A stretch of 64,000 bases of DNA from Acidovorax radicis N35 (GCF_000204195.1 NZ_AFBG01000018.1:806001-870000); one strand, 5' to 3'; shown: positions 25,223-34,330, numbered from the stretch's first letter. Translations and numbers: made by a program. Notes: generated from the sequence alone by a model not told the origin.

Positions 25223-25529
25223 GCATCATCCCCAGCCCCAATTCCTCTCTGTCAGGAAGGTCGATCGATCACCTGGTCTATCTCAATTCGCATTTCCAAA
25301 GCCAGAGAACATGTCCAGCTAGCAACTGTAAGCCGTCTCAGCCTCACTGGCTGCGTCCTATTGCCACGCGCTGAAGTGACGTACTTCTTGACGATGAACC
25401 TCGTACGGTGGCTGATTGTTCAACCAGTCGTTTACCTCCTTCAGGGGAAGTGGCCACGTACAACAACAGGGTGCTTTCAACAGGAAGGTCGGGGCGTATC
25501 TCCGCTCCTGGCCGGCAGTCGTCGTCCGC
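25223..25529. other. Gap of 307 bases with a possible gene remnant
   Basis: Nothing intact. On the minus strand 25441-25358 reads LKEVNDWLNNQPPYEVHRQE followed by VRHFSAWQ and a stop, a well-behaved protein C-terminus with no matching N-terminus, so perhaps a broken gene. Confidence 0.35.
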
Positions 25530-26468
25530 TCAAGACACCACCCCCCGCATCCCCGCCAACCCCGGCATTGCCCCCCGCATCCCCTCCAAAAACAACCGCA
25601 ACCGCGCCGGATAAAACCGCGCATGTGGATACACCAGATACACCGGTAGCGAGGGGGCCTGCCAGGTGGGCACCAAGTGCAGCAAGCCGCCTGCGCGCAG
25701 ATCCGCATCTACGATCCACGCCGATGCAATACACGCGCCGAGCCCGGCCAGGGCGGCGCTGCGCAGGGCGTACAGGCTGTCGGTGGCCAGCCGGGGGGTG
25801 ATGGCGAAGGTGCTGGCCTCGCTGCTGTGCTGGTGGGTCAATGTGACTTCGCGCTGGTAGAAGGTGCTGAGCGCCAGCCAGGGTATATCCTTCAGATCCT
25901 GCGCGTGTTGCGGTGTGGGCCGACTTGCCATGAGGGCGGGCGATGCCAGTACGATGCGCGGCACTTCGGCCAGGCGAATGGCGACCACCGAGGGGTCTTC
26001 CACCGCACCCACCTGGATGGCGCAGTCGATACCTTCTGCGATGAAGTCAGGGCGGCGGTCGTGCAGCATCCATTCCACCGAAACATCGGGGTAGCGGCGC
26101 AGGTAGTCCATCAGCGGGGGGATGAGCTGGTTTTGCCCGAAGGCGTGGGGCGCCAGCACGCGCAAGGTGCCGCGCGGTGTGTCGGCCGTGCCGCGCAGGT
26201 CGTCTTCCATGGCGCGCCAGTCTTCCAGCAGGGCTTTGGCGTGGGCAAAGCAGCGGTCGCCGTCTTCCGTCAACTTCATCACATGGGTGGATCGCTGCAG
26301 CAGCTTGATGCCCAAGGTGCGCTCCAGCGCCTGCAGGCGGCGGCTCACGGTGGGCTGGCTGGTGCCCAGCTGCTGGGCGGCGGCAGACAGGCTGCCTGCC
26401 TCAACGATGCGGATGAAGGTCTGCATCAGCTCGATGCGGTCGGCGCCGGGTGGTAGGGCAATGGTCAT
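25530..26468 (-). CDS. LysR-family regulator
   Basis: 312 residues from ATG 26468. The winged helix shows FIRIVEAGSLSAAAQQLGTS and QPTVSRRLQALERTLGIKLL, followed by an effector domain of the CrgA/AaeR-like group (RGTLRVLAPHAFGQNQLIPP; IDCAIQVGAVEDPSVVAIRL). Divergent from an MFS exporter gene across about 100 bases, it most likely controls that transporter; this is inference from layout. The inducer is unknown. Confidence 0.9.
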   Translation of the reverse strand: MTIALPPGADRIELMQTFIRIVEAGSLSAAAQQLGTSQPTVSRRLQALERTLGIKLLQRSTHVMKLTEDGDRCFAHAKALLEDWRAMEDDLRGTADTPRGTLRVLAPHAFGQNQLIPPLMDYLRRYPDVSVEWMLHDRRPDFIAEGIDCAIQVGAVEDPSVVAIRLAEVPRIVLASPALMASRPTPQHAQDLKDIPWLALSTFYQREVTLTHQHSSEASTFAITPRLATDSLYALRSAALAGLGACIASAWIVDADLRAGGLLHLVPTWQAPSLPVYLVYPHARFYPARLRLFLEGMRGAMPGLAGMRGVVS

Positions 26469-26567
26469 GCATGAAGCGTATAACAAATCTGTAACCCAGC
26501 CCACTACCCAGCGTGCGCTTGCCTGGGAACAATCACCCCATTCTTTGGCTGAACGGGTGTTGATGCG

Positions 26568-27800
26568 ATGTCTTCCATTCAAAATTTGCATGCAAACAAC
26601 GCGATGGGCGTGGCCCCAGCGTTGCCTGCCGAGCGGGCGGTGAGCGCACCGCTGTTGCTGCTGCTGGCCACCACGGCGGGGCTGAGCGTGGCGTCGCTGT
26701 ATTACAGCCAGCCCATGCTGGGCGTGCTGGGGCCGGACATGCAGGCCGACAGCCGCGTGGTGGGCCTGGTACCCACGCTCACGCAGCTGGGGTATGCGCT
26801 GGGCATCCTGCTGCTGGCGCCGCTGGGCGACCGGTTTGACCGGCGCCGCATCATCGTCATCAAGTCCATCGCGCTGATGCTGGCCCTGCTGCTGAGCGGC
26901 CTGGCGCCCGGCATGGGCGCGCTGCTGGCGGCCAGCCTGGCCGTGGGGCTGGCGGCCACGGTGGCGCAGGACGTCGTGCCCGCTGCCGCCACGCTGGCCC
27001 CGGCCGCACAGCGCGGGCGCATGGTGGGCATTGTGATGACGGGGCTGCTGCTGGGCATTTTGTTGTCGCGTGTGGTCAGCGGCTTTGTGGCGCAGCAGTG
27101 GGGCTGGCGCACGGTGTATGTGGCGGCGGCGGTGGCCATTGCGCTGCTGACGGTGGCCGTGTGGCGTGGGCTGCCGCGCTTTGCTCCCACCACGCAGCTC
27201 GGTTATGGCGCGCTGATCGGCTCGATGGTGGCCCTGTGGCGCCAGCACAGTGCGCTGCGCCGCGCGGCTTGGGCGCAGGGGCTGCTGGCGGTGGGGTTCA
27301 GCGCGTTCTGGTCCACGCTGGCGGTGATGTTGCACAGCCAGTTTCACCTGGGAACGGCAGCAGCCGGGGCGTTTGGCCTGGCCGGGGCGGCGGGTGCCTT
27401 GGCTGCCCCGCTAGCCGGGCGCCTGGCTGACAAGCGTGGGCCCGAGGTGGTGACGCGCTATGGCGCCGGGCTGGCGGCTGCGTCGTTTGCAGTGATGGCG
27501 CTGGCGCCCTTGCTGCCCGCCCAGGCGCAGCTGGCGTTGATCGTGGTGAGTGCCATCGGTTTTGACTTTGGCGTGCAGGCCACGCTGGTGGCGCACCAGA
27601 CCATCGTGTACGGCATCGACCCCGCCGCGCGCAGCCGGCTCAATGCGCTGCTGTTCACGGGCATGTTCATCGGCATGTCGGCAGGTGCGGCGCTGGGCAG
27701 CCTGGTGCTGGCGCAGTGGGGATGGCTGGGGGTCGTGGGGCTGGCCACCCTGGGGTCGCTGGCGGCGCTGGCGGTGCGCATGGGGCGATGCCGGGGCTGA
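26568..27800 (+). CDS. MFS transporter (drug/metabolite exporter, YnfM/AraJ-like)
   Basis: 410 residues with twelve hydrophobic helices. LYYSQPMLGVLGPDM in helix one, LGYALGILLLAPLGDRFDRR for the helix 2-3 motif and AAGAFGLAGAAGALAAPLAG in the second half are typical of the DHA1-type exporters near YnfM and YbcL. Inner-membrane, proton-driven efflux is expected; the substrate is unknown. The divergent LysR gene is the likely regulator. A family 1 palindrome lies directly behind the stop codon. Confidence 0.9.
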   Translation: MSSIQNLHANNAMGVAPALPAERAVSAPLLLLLATTAGLSVASLYYSQPMLGVLGPDMQADSRVVGLVPTLTQLGYALGILLLAPLGDRFDRRRIIVIKSIALMLALLLSGLAPGMGALLAASLAVGLAATVAQDVVPAAATLAPAAQRGRMVGIVMTGLLLGILLSRVVSGFVAQQWGWRTVYVAAAVAIALLTVAVWRGLPRFAPTTQLGYGALIGSMVALWRQHSALRRAAWAQGLLAVGFSAFWSTLAVMLHSQFHLGTAAAGAFGLAGAAGALAAPLAGRLADKRGPEVVTRYGAGLAAASFAVMALAPLLPAQAQLALIVVSAIGFDFGVQATLVAHQTIVYGIDPAARSRLNALLFTGMFIGMSAGAALGSLVLAQWGWLGVVGLATLGSLAALAVRMGRCRG

Positions 27801-27810
27801 TTTAGGGAGA

Positions 27811-27860
27811 AATATGGCTGTAGCGCAAGTGGATATTGCGCTAGCAGCTATATAAATGAG
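27811..27860. repeat. Dispersed repeat family 1, copy 5
   Basis: Core GGCTGTAGCGCAAGTGGATA then TTGCGCTAGCAGCTATATAA, forming a hairpin between two convergent genes; terminator role possible. Confidence 0.75.
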
Positions 27861-27884
27861 AGCGAAATCCGCGCAAGGCAAGGG

Positions 27885-28304
27885 TTACGCTTTTTGCAGC
27901 AAGCGGTCCACCCAAACAAGGCAAGCCAGACCCAAGGGGCCAGACAGCGCCACATATCCCAGCGAGGCGATCAGTTTGGCCCACCGCGAGTAGCGTGGCA
28001 GGTTGGTGATGACATACAGCCCGGGGATGAAGATGAACAGAGCCAGTATGGCGGCCACCACCATGGGAGGGGCTCCAAGCCAGACCATGACCAGCGGCGG
28101 CACCCACAGCGGGGCCAGCAGCGACGTCCAGCGAAATGAAGCGCTTTCCAGAACATAGGGAGGCAGACCCCAGCCCGCTTCCCTTGGGCTGAGGTCATCT
28201 CGCGACGCGGAAGGGCTACCGCCTGCCCAGCGGCCGCATCTGAGGCACCTGGATGTACCTGGCGGGACGCTGGCGCGGCAGTTGAAGCAGGTGGGAAATG
28301 GCAC
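27885..28304 (-). CDS. Zinc-ribbon membrane protein
   Basis: 139 residues. The N-terminus has a four-cysteine ribbon CFNCRASVPPGTSRCLRCGR (Cys7, Cys10, Cys21, Cys24). After a polar linker come three hydrophobic helices (SLLAPLWVPPLVMVWLGAPP, VVAAILALFIFIPGLYVI, GYVALSGPLGLACLVWV). It is a small inner-membrane protein with a cytosolic or periplasmic metal ribbon. Function unknown. It follows the molybdopterin-fold gene on the same strand with only eight bases between them and is probably co-transcribed. Confidence 0.75.
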   Translation of the reverse strand: MPFPTCFNCRASVPPGTSRCLRCGRWAGGSPSASRDDLSPREAGWGLPPYVLESASFRWTSLLAPLWVPPLVMVWLGAPPMVVAAILALFIFIPGLYVITNLPRYSRWAKLIASLGYVALSGPLGLACLVWVDRLLQKA

Positions 28305-28312
28305 GTGTCCGC

Positions 28313-28912
28313 TTAGGCCTTTTTCACCTCAATGTGGTACAGCCCCCAGGGGCACAAACCAAAGCGTTCCTTCACCGGCTTGTCCTTGAAGGAGGGCAGC
28401 ACATCCGCGTCGTACACCGCCCACTGCGGGCCCAGGCCACCCAGGGCCATGGGCTGGCCGTCGATGTGGGTGGCAACGATCATGCGGTAGGCCTGCACGT
28501 CGGCCATGCTGATGGTGACGTTGTAGCCATCCACCGCGCGCAGCACCAGCTGCACGGGGCTGCCTGCGGCCACACCGGCAGCGGCCAGCACGGTGGTGAG
28601 CAGGGGGCCTTTCAGAGTGTGGGGCTTGCTGTCGTATTCCAGCGTGGGCTTGATGGTGACGGCGGCCATGCGCTGCAGCGCAGCGGCGTCGAGCGTGTGG
28701 GCGTTGGCAAACTGGATGCCGTGTTTGCCCATCATCTGGTCGATGGTGGGGTCCAGCGCGCCCCGGTTGGGCTTGGTGATGGCGCCGCTGATGGTGAGCA
28801 GGGCAGGGCTGGCGGATGCCGTTGCCGGCGGGGCGGCGTGGCTGCTGGTGGTGGCGGTCCACAGGCCTGCCAGGCCAACGCTGGCGGCGACAAAGTTGCG
28901 TTTGTTCATCAT
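28313..28912 (-). CDS. Exported molybdopterin-binding-fold (SUOX-like) protein
   Basis: 199 residues from ATG 28912 (GAGGAG before it). Signal peptide to about residue 27 (SHAAPP). LLTISGAITKPNRG followed by VQLVLRAVDGYNVTISMADV and YRMIVATHIDGQPMALGG matches the oxidoreductase molybdopterin-binding fold used by sulfite-oxidase relatives. The cysteine that ligates molybdenum in active members is not evident, so it is probably a small non-catalytic or heme/partner protein of this superfamily. The ligand is unknown. Confidence 0.78.
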   Translation of the reverse strand: MMNKRNFVAASVGLAGLWTATTSSHAAPPATASASPALLTISGAITKPNRGALDPTIDQMMGKHGIQFANAHTLDAAALQRMAAVTIKPTLEYDSKPHTLKGPLLTTVLAAAGVAAGSPVQLVLRAVDGYNVTISMADVQAYRMIVATHIDGQPMALGGLGPQWAVYDADVLPSFKDKPVKERFGLCPWGLYHIEVKKA

Positions 28913-29073
28913 GGCTCCTCGTTCAAATAAGGGGCGCATGGTAAGCGCAAGATCGCGTGGTGCCACGCAAAAAATGGCAGACGCCCGTGTGGAGCGTGCC
29001 CAACCTTCTGCAGCCAGGGTGCATGCGACACCGCGCCAGCGGCCGGGCGCGGTGGGCACCACAATCGGGTCAT

Positions 29074-30273
29074 ATGACCTCTTCCTCGACGATGCTGCGG
29101 CTGATCAGCCTTGCGGCCTTTTGCAGCATGGCCTCCATGCGTGTGTGCGACCCGATGCTGGTGGCACTGTCTCTTGAATACAAGATCACCACGGGCGATG
29201 CCTCGGCGGTGATTGCGGCGTTTGCCGTGGCCTATGGCGTGCTGCAGCTGGTGTATGGCCCGCTGGGTGACCGGGTGGGCAAGGTGCGCGTGATCATCGG
29301 CGCCACGGCGGCGTGTGCGGTGTTCAGCGCCATGACGGCGCTGGCGCCCAGCTTCAGCCTGCTGGTGGTGGCGCGTGCGGCCATGGGGGCGGCGGCGGCC
29401 GGGATCATTCCGCTGTCGATGGCGTGGATTGGCGATGAGGTGGCCTACGAGCAGCGGCAAGAGACCCTGGCGCGCCTGATGGTGGCCACGGTGACCGGGA
29501 TGATGGCGGGCCAGTGGTTTGGCGGTTTTGCCACCGAAACGCTGGGGTGGCGTGCGGCGCTGGGTGTGCTGGCCGTGCTGTTCTTCACGGCGGCCACGCT
29601 GCTGTTGCGCCATGCGCGTGCCAGCGGGGCGCTGCGCCCGGTGGTGGTGCCAGGCGCACCGGCGTTCTCGCTGGCCAACTACCTCGCGGGCACCATGGCG
29701 CTGCTGCGCATCCCGCGTGTGCGCTGGGTGCTCACAGTGGTCACGATTGAGGGCGCGCTCGCGTTTGGCACGCTGGCCTTTGTGCCCGCGCGCATGGTGG
29801 ATGGGTTTGGCCTGTCGGCCTCGGCCGCTGGCGGCGTGATGGTGCTGTATGGCGTGGGCGGGTTGATCTACAGCGTGTTTGCGCGGCGCTGGCTGGCGGC
29901 GCTGGGCGAGCGGGGGCTGGCCGTGCTGGGTGCCAGCTTCATTGCCATAGGGCTGCTCTCGCTGGCGTGGGCGCCCGCAGTGGGCTGGGCCATGCTGGGC
30001 TGCTTTTTGGCGGGCATCGGCTTTTACATGTTGCACAACACGCTGCAGGTGCAGGCCACGCAGATGGCGCCCCAGGCACGGGGCACGGCGGTGACGCTGT
30101 TTGCGTGCCTGCTGTTTCTGGGGCAGTCCACAGGCGTGCTGATGGTGGCTTTCAGTGTGGACCGGGGCTGGCTGCCACCGGTGTTCACGGTGGCGGCGGT
30201 GGGTATTTTTGGGCTGGGCCTGCTGATCTCGCGCCGGGTGCAGGCGCGGGGGGCGGTGGCGGCAGGCACCTGA
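29074..30273 (+). CDS. MFS transporter
   Basis: 399 residues from ATG 29074, twelve hydrophobic helices. LQLVYGPLGDRVGKVRVIIG is the conserved helix 2-3 loop; HNTLQVQATQMAPQARGTAV in the second half marks DHA1-like exporters. It converges with the arsenic operon (21 bases between stop codons). Being next to the ars genes does not prove an arsenic role, and no organoarsenical exporter signature was recognised. Confidence 0.88.
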   Translation: MTSSSTMLRLISLAAFCSMASMRVCDPMLVALSLEYKITTGDASAVIAAFAVAYGVLQLVYGPLGDRVGKVRVIIGATAACAVFSAMTALAPSFSLLVVARAAMGAAAAGIIPLSMAWIGDEVAYEQRQETLARLMVATVTGMMAGQWFGGFATETLGWRAALGVLAVLFFTAATLLLRHARASGALRPVVVPGAPAFSLANYLAGTMALLRIPRVRWVLTVVTIEGALAFGTLAFVPARMVDGFGLSASAAGGVMVLYGVGGLIYSVFARRWLAALGERGLAVLGASFIAIGLLSLAWAPAVGWAMLGCFLAGIGFYMLHNTLQVQATQMAPQARGTAVTLFACLLFLGQSTGVLMVAFSVDRGWLPPVFTVAAVGIFGLGLLISRRVQARGAVAAGT

Positions 30274-30294
30274 CCGTCCCAGGTGGCGTGCCTG

Positions 30295-31386
30295 TCAGCC
30301 CCGCGCTTCGTACCAGCCCTTGCTGCGGTTGACCACGGCCACCACCAGCAGCATCACGGGCACCTCGATCAATACGCCCACTACGGTGGCCAGCGCTGCG
30401 CCGGAGTGAAAACCAAACAGGCTGATGGCCGTGGCCACGGCCAGCTCGAAGAAGTTGGACGCGCCGATCAGCGCCGAGGGGCAGGCAATGCTGTGCTTTT
30501 CGCCCACGGCGCGGTTCAGGCCATAGGCCAGGGCGGAGTTGAACAGCACCTGGATCAGGATGGGCACGGCCAGCAGGGCGATCACCAGCGGTTGCTGCAG
30601 GATGGCCTCGCCCTGAAAGGCAAACAGCAGCACCAGCGTGGCCAGCAGCGCGGCGATGGACCAGGGGCCGGTGCGCGCCACGGCGGCGTCGAAGGCGGCC
30701 TGGCCCTTGCGCAGCAGGCGCTTGCGCAGCCACTGGGCGATCACCACGGGGATCAGGATGTACAGCACCACCGAGGTGAGCAGCGTGTCCCACGGCACGG
30801 TGATGGCCGACAGGCCGAGCAAAAAGGCCACCAGCGGCGCGAACGCCACGATCATGATGCTGTCGTTGAGGGCCACCTGCGACAGCGTGAACAGCGGGTC
30901 GCCGCCCGTGAGGCGGCTCCACACAAACACCATGGCCGTGCAGGGCGCGGCGGCCAGCAGGATAAGCCCTGCTATGTAGCTGTCGAGCTGCTCGGCCGGC
31001 AGGTACGGTGCAAACCAGTGGCGGATGAACAGCCAGCCCAGCAGCGCCATCGAAAACGGCTTGACCAGCCAGTTGACGAACAGCGTCACGCCAATGCCGC
31101 GCACATGCTGGCGCACCTCGGCCAGCGCGCCAAAGTCCACCTTCAGCAGCATGGGGATGACCATCACCCAGATGAGCAGGCCCACCGGCAGGTTGACGCG
31201 CGCGACTTCCATCGCGCCCACGGCGCGGGCCGCGCCAGGGAACCATTGCCCCAGCGCAATGCCCGCGACGATGCACAGCAGCACCCAGACGGTGAGGTAG
31301 CGCTCGAACACCGCCATGCCAGCGGCCGGGGAGGGGGGCAACGCGCTGGCAGCAGCGCGTTGCAAAGGGCTTGGTGGTAGGGGCAT
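30295..31386 (-). CDS. acr3: Arsenite efflux permease, ACR3 family
   Basis: 363 residues from ATG 31386; the open frame continues upstream into a dispersed repeat and is not coding there. Ten helices, with the diagnostic AAAPCTAMVFVWS segment carrying the essential Cys149, and SIACPSALIGASNFFELAVA later. ACR3 proteins export As(III) using the proton gradient. It is the last gene of the arsR-arsI-arsC-acr3 operon. The 162-base gap before it holds a family 2 repeat, so expression may depend on reading through that hairpin. Confidence 0.95.
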   Translation of the reverse strand: MPLPPSPLQRAAASALPPSPAAGMAVFERYLTVWVLLCIVAGIALGQWFPGAARAVGAMEVARVNLPVGLLIWVMVIPMLLKVDFGALAEVRQHVRGIGVTLFVNWLVKPFSMALLGWLFIRHWFAPYLPAEQLDSYIAGLILLAAAPCTAMVFVWSRLTGGDPLFTLSQVALNDSIMIVAFAPLVAFLLGLSAITVPWDTLLTSVVLYILIPVVIAQWLRKRLLRKGQAAFDAAVARTGPWSIAALLATLVLLFAFQGEAILQQPLVIALLAVPILIQVLFNSALAYGLNRAVGEKHSIACPSALIGASNFFELAVATAISLFGFHSGAALATVVGVLIEVPVMLLVVAVVNRSKGWYEARG

Positions 31387-31426
31387 TTCAGTTATCCATT
31401 GCGCTGCGCGCCACCCGCGATGCATG

Positions 31427-31545
31427 AAACTGGCGCGGCCCAAACCCGTGCACCCGTGGAACTGGCTTTGCCAGGCCACCGGGTGCGTCCCCCTCCCGCG
31501 CAGCGAGAGAGGGGTGAAGGCGCGAAGCGACTCAGGGGGTGTTTC
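31427..31545. repeat. Dispersed repeat family 2, copy 3
   Basis: AAACTGGCGCGG at the start, GGGTGCGTCCCCCTCCCGCG in the middle and GCGCGAAGCGACTCAGGGGG at the end, between arsC and acr3. The left half is more diverged than in copies 1, 2 and 4. Confidence 0.75.
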
Positions 31546-31548
31546 ATT

Positions 31549-32055
31549 TCATTGCGCGGGCAGGTTACGGGCCGTCGCTTGCAGCACGGCGGCGGCCAAC
31601 TTGTCGTGGGGCAGGTTCACCAGCAGCTCCAGGCGCCGCTGGATGGCGTGCAGGGTTTTGCGGAAGGCTTCGAGCTTGTCGGCGTCCGAGCCACCGCCCG
31701 CTGACGGGTCGGCATAGCCCCAGTGCGCCGTGGCCGGGTGGCCGGGCCAGAAGGGGCAGGCCTCGCCCGCTGCGTTGTCGCACACGGTGACGATCAGGTC
31801 CATGTGCGGCGCGCCGGGGGCGGCAAACTCGTCCCAACTTTTGCTGCGCAGTCCCTCGGTAGGGATGCCGGCCTGCGCCAGCACCTGCAGGCCGAGAGGG
31901 TGCGGTTGCTGATGCTCACGCGGGCTGCTGCCGGCCGAGTAGGCCTTGAAGCGGCCCTGGCCCATGGCGTTGAGCAGGGCTTCGGCCAGGATGCTGCGCG
32001 CGGAATTGTGCGTGCACAGAAACAGCACGTTCAAAGGGGTGCGTGGGTCGCTCAC
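31549..32055 (-). CDS. arsC: Arsenate reductase, low-molecular-weight phosphatase type
   Basis: 168 residues from GTG 32055 (GGAG seven bases before). The P-loop is CTHNSAR, Cys14-Arg20, near the N-terminus, followed by IVTVCDNAAGEACPFWPG with the additional redox cysteines, as in thioredoxin/glutaredoxin-dependent arsenate reductases of the tyrosine-phosphatase fold. It reduces As(V) to As(III) for export by ACR3. It sits between arsI (17-base gap) and acr3. Confidence 0.93.
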   Translation of the reverse strand: MSDPRTPLNVLFLCTHNSARSILAEALLNAMGQGRFKAYSAGSSPREHQQPHPLGLQVLAQAGIPTEGLRSKSWDEFAAPGAPHMDLIVTVCDNAAGEACPFWPGHPATAHWGYADPSAGGGSDADKLEAFRKTLHAIQRRLELLVNLPHDKLAAAVLQATARNLPAQ

Positions 32056-32072
32056 TGGGGGCTCCGGGCAGG

Positions 32073-32585
32073 TCAGCAGCACTTGTTGGCGACGGTGGAC
32101 TTGGGGCCGCAGCACGCCGCCTGGGCAGGAGCTGCGGCAAGGGCTTGTGCCGATGGGGCGCCGGTAGGGCAGCAGGCCGCAGCGGTAGTTGCAGCTGATG
32201 GCGCAGCCGCTTCGTTGAACACCGGTATGTTGCCCAGCGTGTGGAAGTGCTCCCACGCCACGCCTTGCGGGTCGGTGATCCAGTGCTTGTCGCTGCGGGC
32301 GTAGCAGCAGGTGGTGGCGCCTTCGTCGAGCAGCGCCATGTCGGCGCCTTCAGCACGGGCTTTCAGCTCCGCCAGCTCATCGGCCTCATCGACCTGGAAA
32401 CCCAGGTGGTCCACGCCGGGCTTGTCGCCCCGGGTGGAGATGGCGAAGTTCACGCGCGGGTCTTCGAGCATCCATTTGGCGTAGTCGCCCTCGACGCGCG
32501 CCGGCTCGGCTGCGAACAGCCTGGAGTAGAACGCGATGCTCTTGGCAAGGTCATCGACATGCATGTGGACGTGGAATCGCTTCAT
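32073..32585 (-). CDS. arsI: ArsI/CadI-type C-As lyase (glyoxalase fold) with cysteine-rich tail
   Basis: 170 residues. RFHVHMHVDDLAKSIAFYSR starts a vicinal-oxygen-chelate fold. Candidate Fe(II) ligands are His5 or His7, His60 and Glu112, and a vicinal pair Cys93-Cys94 (ATTCCYARSDKHWI) is the trivalent arsenical site of ArsI enzymes, which cleave the C-As bond of methyl and aromatic arsenicals with oxygen. After the domain (about 125) comes an Ala-rich tail with three CC pairs (AAACCPTG, AACCGPK, final NKCC), seen in some relatives and possibly arsenic-binding. A cadmium-inducible CadI role is the alternative. Confidence 0.88.
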   Translation of the reverse strand: MKRFHVHMHVDDLAKSIAFYSRLFAAEPARVEGDYAKWMLEDPRVNFAISTRGDKPGVDHLGFQVDEADELAELKARAEGADMALLDEGATTCCYARSDKHWITDPQGVAWEHFHTLGNIPVFNEAAAPSAATTAAACCPTGAPSAQALAAAPAQAACCGPKSTVANKCC

Positions 32586-32640
32586 GGTGGTTTCCTTTCG
32601 GCTGTGGGTCGTGGGGGTGGGGTCGTCGGCGGGTGATGGG

Positions 32641-32967
32641 TCAGCACTTGCAGGCGGCTGTGGCTTCGTCGGTCGCGCACTCGGAGCCCTGGCAGCAGTT
32701 CTCGGTCAGGTAGGCGAGCAGGTCGTTCATGGTGGCAAACGATGCGCGGTAGATCAGGTTGCGGCCCTGGCGCTCCTGGCTGACCAGGCCGGCGCGGGTC
32801 AGCTCCTTGAGGTGGAAGGACAGCGTGTTGGGCGCTATGCCCAATTGCTCGGCAACGGCACCGGGCGTGAGCCCGTCTTGGCCCGCCACCACCAGTGCGC
32901 GGAACACGCGAAGGCGGGCTTCCTGGGCGAGGGCGGCGAGGGATTGAATAACATCAGCTTCTTGCAT
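32641..32967 (-). CDS. arsR: ArsR-family arsenic-responsive repressor
   Basis: 108 residues from ATG 32967. Winged helix with LAQEARLRVFRALV, GAVAEQLGIAPNTLSFHLKE and GRNLIYRASF. The classical arsenic site ELCVCDL in helix three is absent. Instead cysteines cluster at the C-terminus (Cys91, Cys92, Cys97, Cys106, Cys108), like the alternative As(III) site of the Acidithiobacillus-type ArsR. Expected to repress the ars operon until As(III) binds. First gene of the operon; divergent from metN. Confidence 0.93.
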   Translation of the reverse strand: MQEADVIQSLAALAQEARLRVFRALVVAGQDGLTPGAVAEQLGIAPNTLSFHLKELTRAGLVSQERQGRNLIYRASFATMNDLLAYLTENCCQGSECATDEATAACKC

Positions 32968-32979
32968 GCTTCGATAATA

Positions 32980-32991
32980 CAACAAACGTTG
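32980..32991. promoter_or_regulatory. Candidate ArsR operator
   Basis: Interrupted palindrome CAAC-AAAC-GTTG thirteen bases before the arsR start codon, in an AT-rich stretch. Position suits a self-regulating ArsR site; inferred. Confidence 0.4.
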
Positions 32992-33040
32992 AAATATGGA
33001 AGTACCAAAATGAGCTGCAGCGAACGATTCCGTGAAAAAT

Positions 33041-33101
33041 TGAGTCTAAATGGGTGCTGGCGCTTATTGGTATTGCGCAATAAGCTATAAAAACAATAGC
33101 G
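33041..33101. repeat. Dispersed repeat family 1, copy 6
   Basis: Core GGGTGCTGGCGCTTATTGGT then ATTGCGCAATAAGCTATAAA between the divergent arsR and metN genes. The rest of the 300-base gap shows no riboswitch-like structure I can recognise. Confidence 0.7.
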
Positions 33102-33268
33102 ATTGAAGAGGGACTACCACGCGCTTCATAACCAGGCGATCTAATCACCCGATTTTTCAATCGTTTGTGAACTTACGATCTGCCACTACAGTCGCCCATC
33201 CCAACCGACCCAACCCTGACCCTGCGGCAGAGGCCACGACCCATGGCTACGCTGCGCCACTGCATTTC

Positions 33269-34315
33269 ATGATCGACTTACGGGGTATCACCCAAACCTA
33301 CCAGGGCCCACAAGGCCCGGTCGAGGCCCTGCGCGGCATCGACCTGCACATCAACCCGGGCGAAGTGTTCGGCATCATCGGCAAGAGCGGCGCGGGCAAA
33401 AGCTCGCTGGTGCGTGTCATCAACCTGCTCAACCGGCCCACCCAGGGTCAGGTTTTCGTCGATGGCCGCGACCTAACGCAACTCAATGACGCTCAATTGC
33501 GCGAGGCCCGCCGCGAAATCGGCATGGTCTTCCAGCACTTCAACCTGCTGTCGTCGCGCACGGTGTTCGACAACGCCGCGCTGCCGCTGGAGCTGGCCGG
33601 CATGAGCAAAGCCGCCATCCGCGAGCGCGTGAACCCGCTGCTGGAGCTCGTGGGCCTGTCAGCCCTGGCCGACCGCTACCCCGCGCAGATCAGCGGGGGG
33701 CAAAAGCAGCGCGTGGGGATTGCACGCGCACTGGCCAGCCGCCCCAAGGTGCTGCTGAGCGACGAAGCCACGTCGGCGCTGGACCCGGAGACCACGCGCT
33801 CCATCCTCGACCTGCTGCGCCAGGTCAATCGCGAGCTGGGCCTGACGGTGGTGCTCATCACCCACCAAATGCAGGTCATCAAGCAGGTGGCCGACCGCGT
33901 GGCGGTGATTGAGGCGGGCCGCATCGTGGAGCAGGGCCGCGTGCTGGAGGTCTTCACGCGCCCGCAGCAGACCATCACCAAGAGCCTGATCGACGAGATC
34001 CTGCCGCAAGAGCTGCCCGCCAGCGTGCTCGGCCATGTGCGCAAGCTCGCAGGCCAACTCAGCACAGGCCGCACCGGCCAGCTGTTGCGCTTGTCGTATG
34101 CGGGGGACAGCGCCTATCAGCCCATCCTGTCGCAGCTGATCCGCGAGTTCGGCGTGGACATGAGCATCCTGCACGGGCAGGTGGACGAGATCCAGGACGA
34201 AACCTTTGGCTCGCTGGCGGTGTACGCCAGTGGCGAGGCCGAGCGCCTGCGCGGCGCCGTGGCGCACCTGCGCGCGGGCGGTGTCGAGGTGCAAGAAGTG
34301 GCCGTGGCAGGCTGA
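33269..34315 (+). CDS. metN: Methionine ABC transporter ATP-binding protein MetN
   Basis: 348 residues from ATG 33269 ([13 protein letters not shown]); upstream in-frame codons lack family sequence. Walker [10 protein letters not shown], signature [10 protein letters not shown] and Walker [13 protein letters not shown] are intact. A C-terminal NIL domain of about 80 residues ([18 protein letters not shown]) is the regulatory methionine-binding domain that inhibits transport when cell methionine is high. metI follows after 15 bases. The receptor gene metQ is not here but 20 kb away at 54412. Confidence 0.95.
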   Translation: MIDLRGITQTYQGPQGPVEALRGIDLHINPGEVFGIIGKSGAGKSSLVRVINLLNRPTQGQVFVDGRDLTQLNDAQLREARREIGMVFQHFNLLSSRTVFDNAALPLELAGMSKAAIRERVNPLLELVGLSALADRYPAQISGGQKQRVGIARALASRPKVLLSDEATSALDPETTRSILDLLRQVNRELGLTVVLITHQMQVIKQVADRVAVIEAGRIVEQGRVLEVFTRPQQTITKSLIDEILPQELPASVLGHVRKLAGQLSTGRTGQLLRLSYAGDSAYQPILSQLIREFGVDMSILHGQVDEIQDETFGSLAVYASGEAERLRGAVAHLRAGGVEVQEVAVAG

Positions 34316-34330
34316 GAAGGATAGATAACC

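Noticed and set aside
31387-31479. N-terminal extension of ACR3 into the repeat
   Set aside because: The extra residues come from the family 2 repeat and lack a ribosome binding site; the protein is complete from 31386. Unlike gguA, the repeat is upstream of the start, not in the frame.
33000-33268. SAM or other riboswitch ahead of metN
   Set aside because: I see only a family 1 palindrome and the arsR promoter; no conserved riboswitch core could be recognised by eye.
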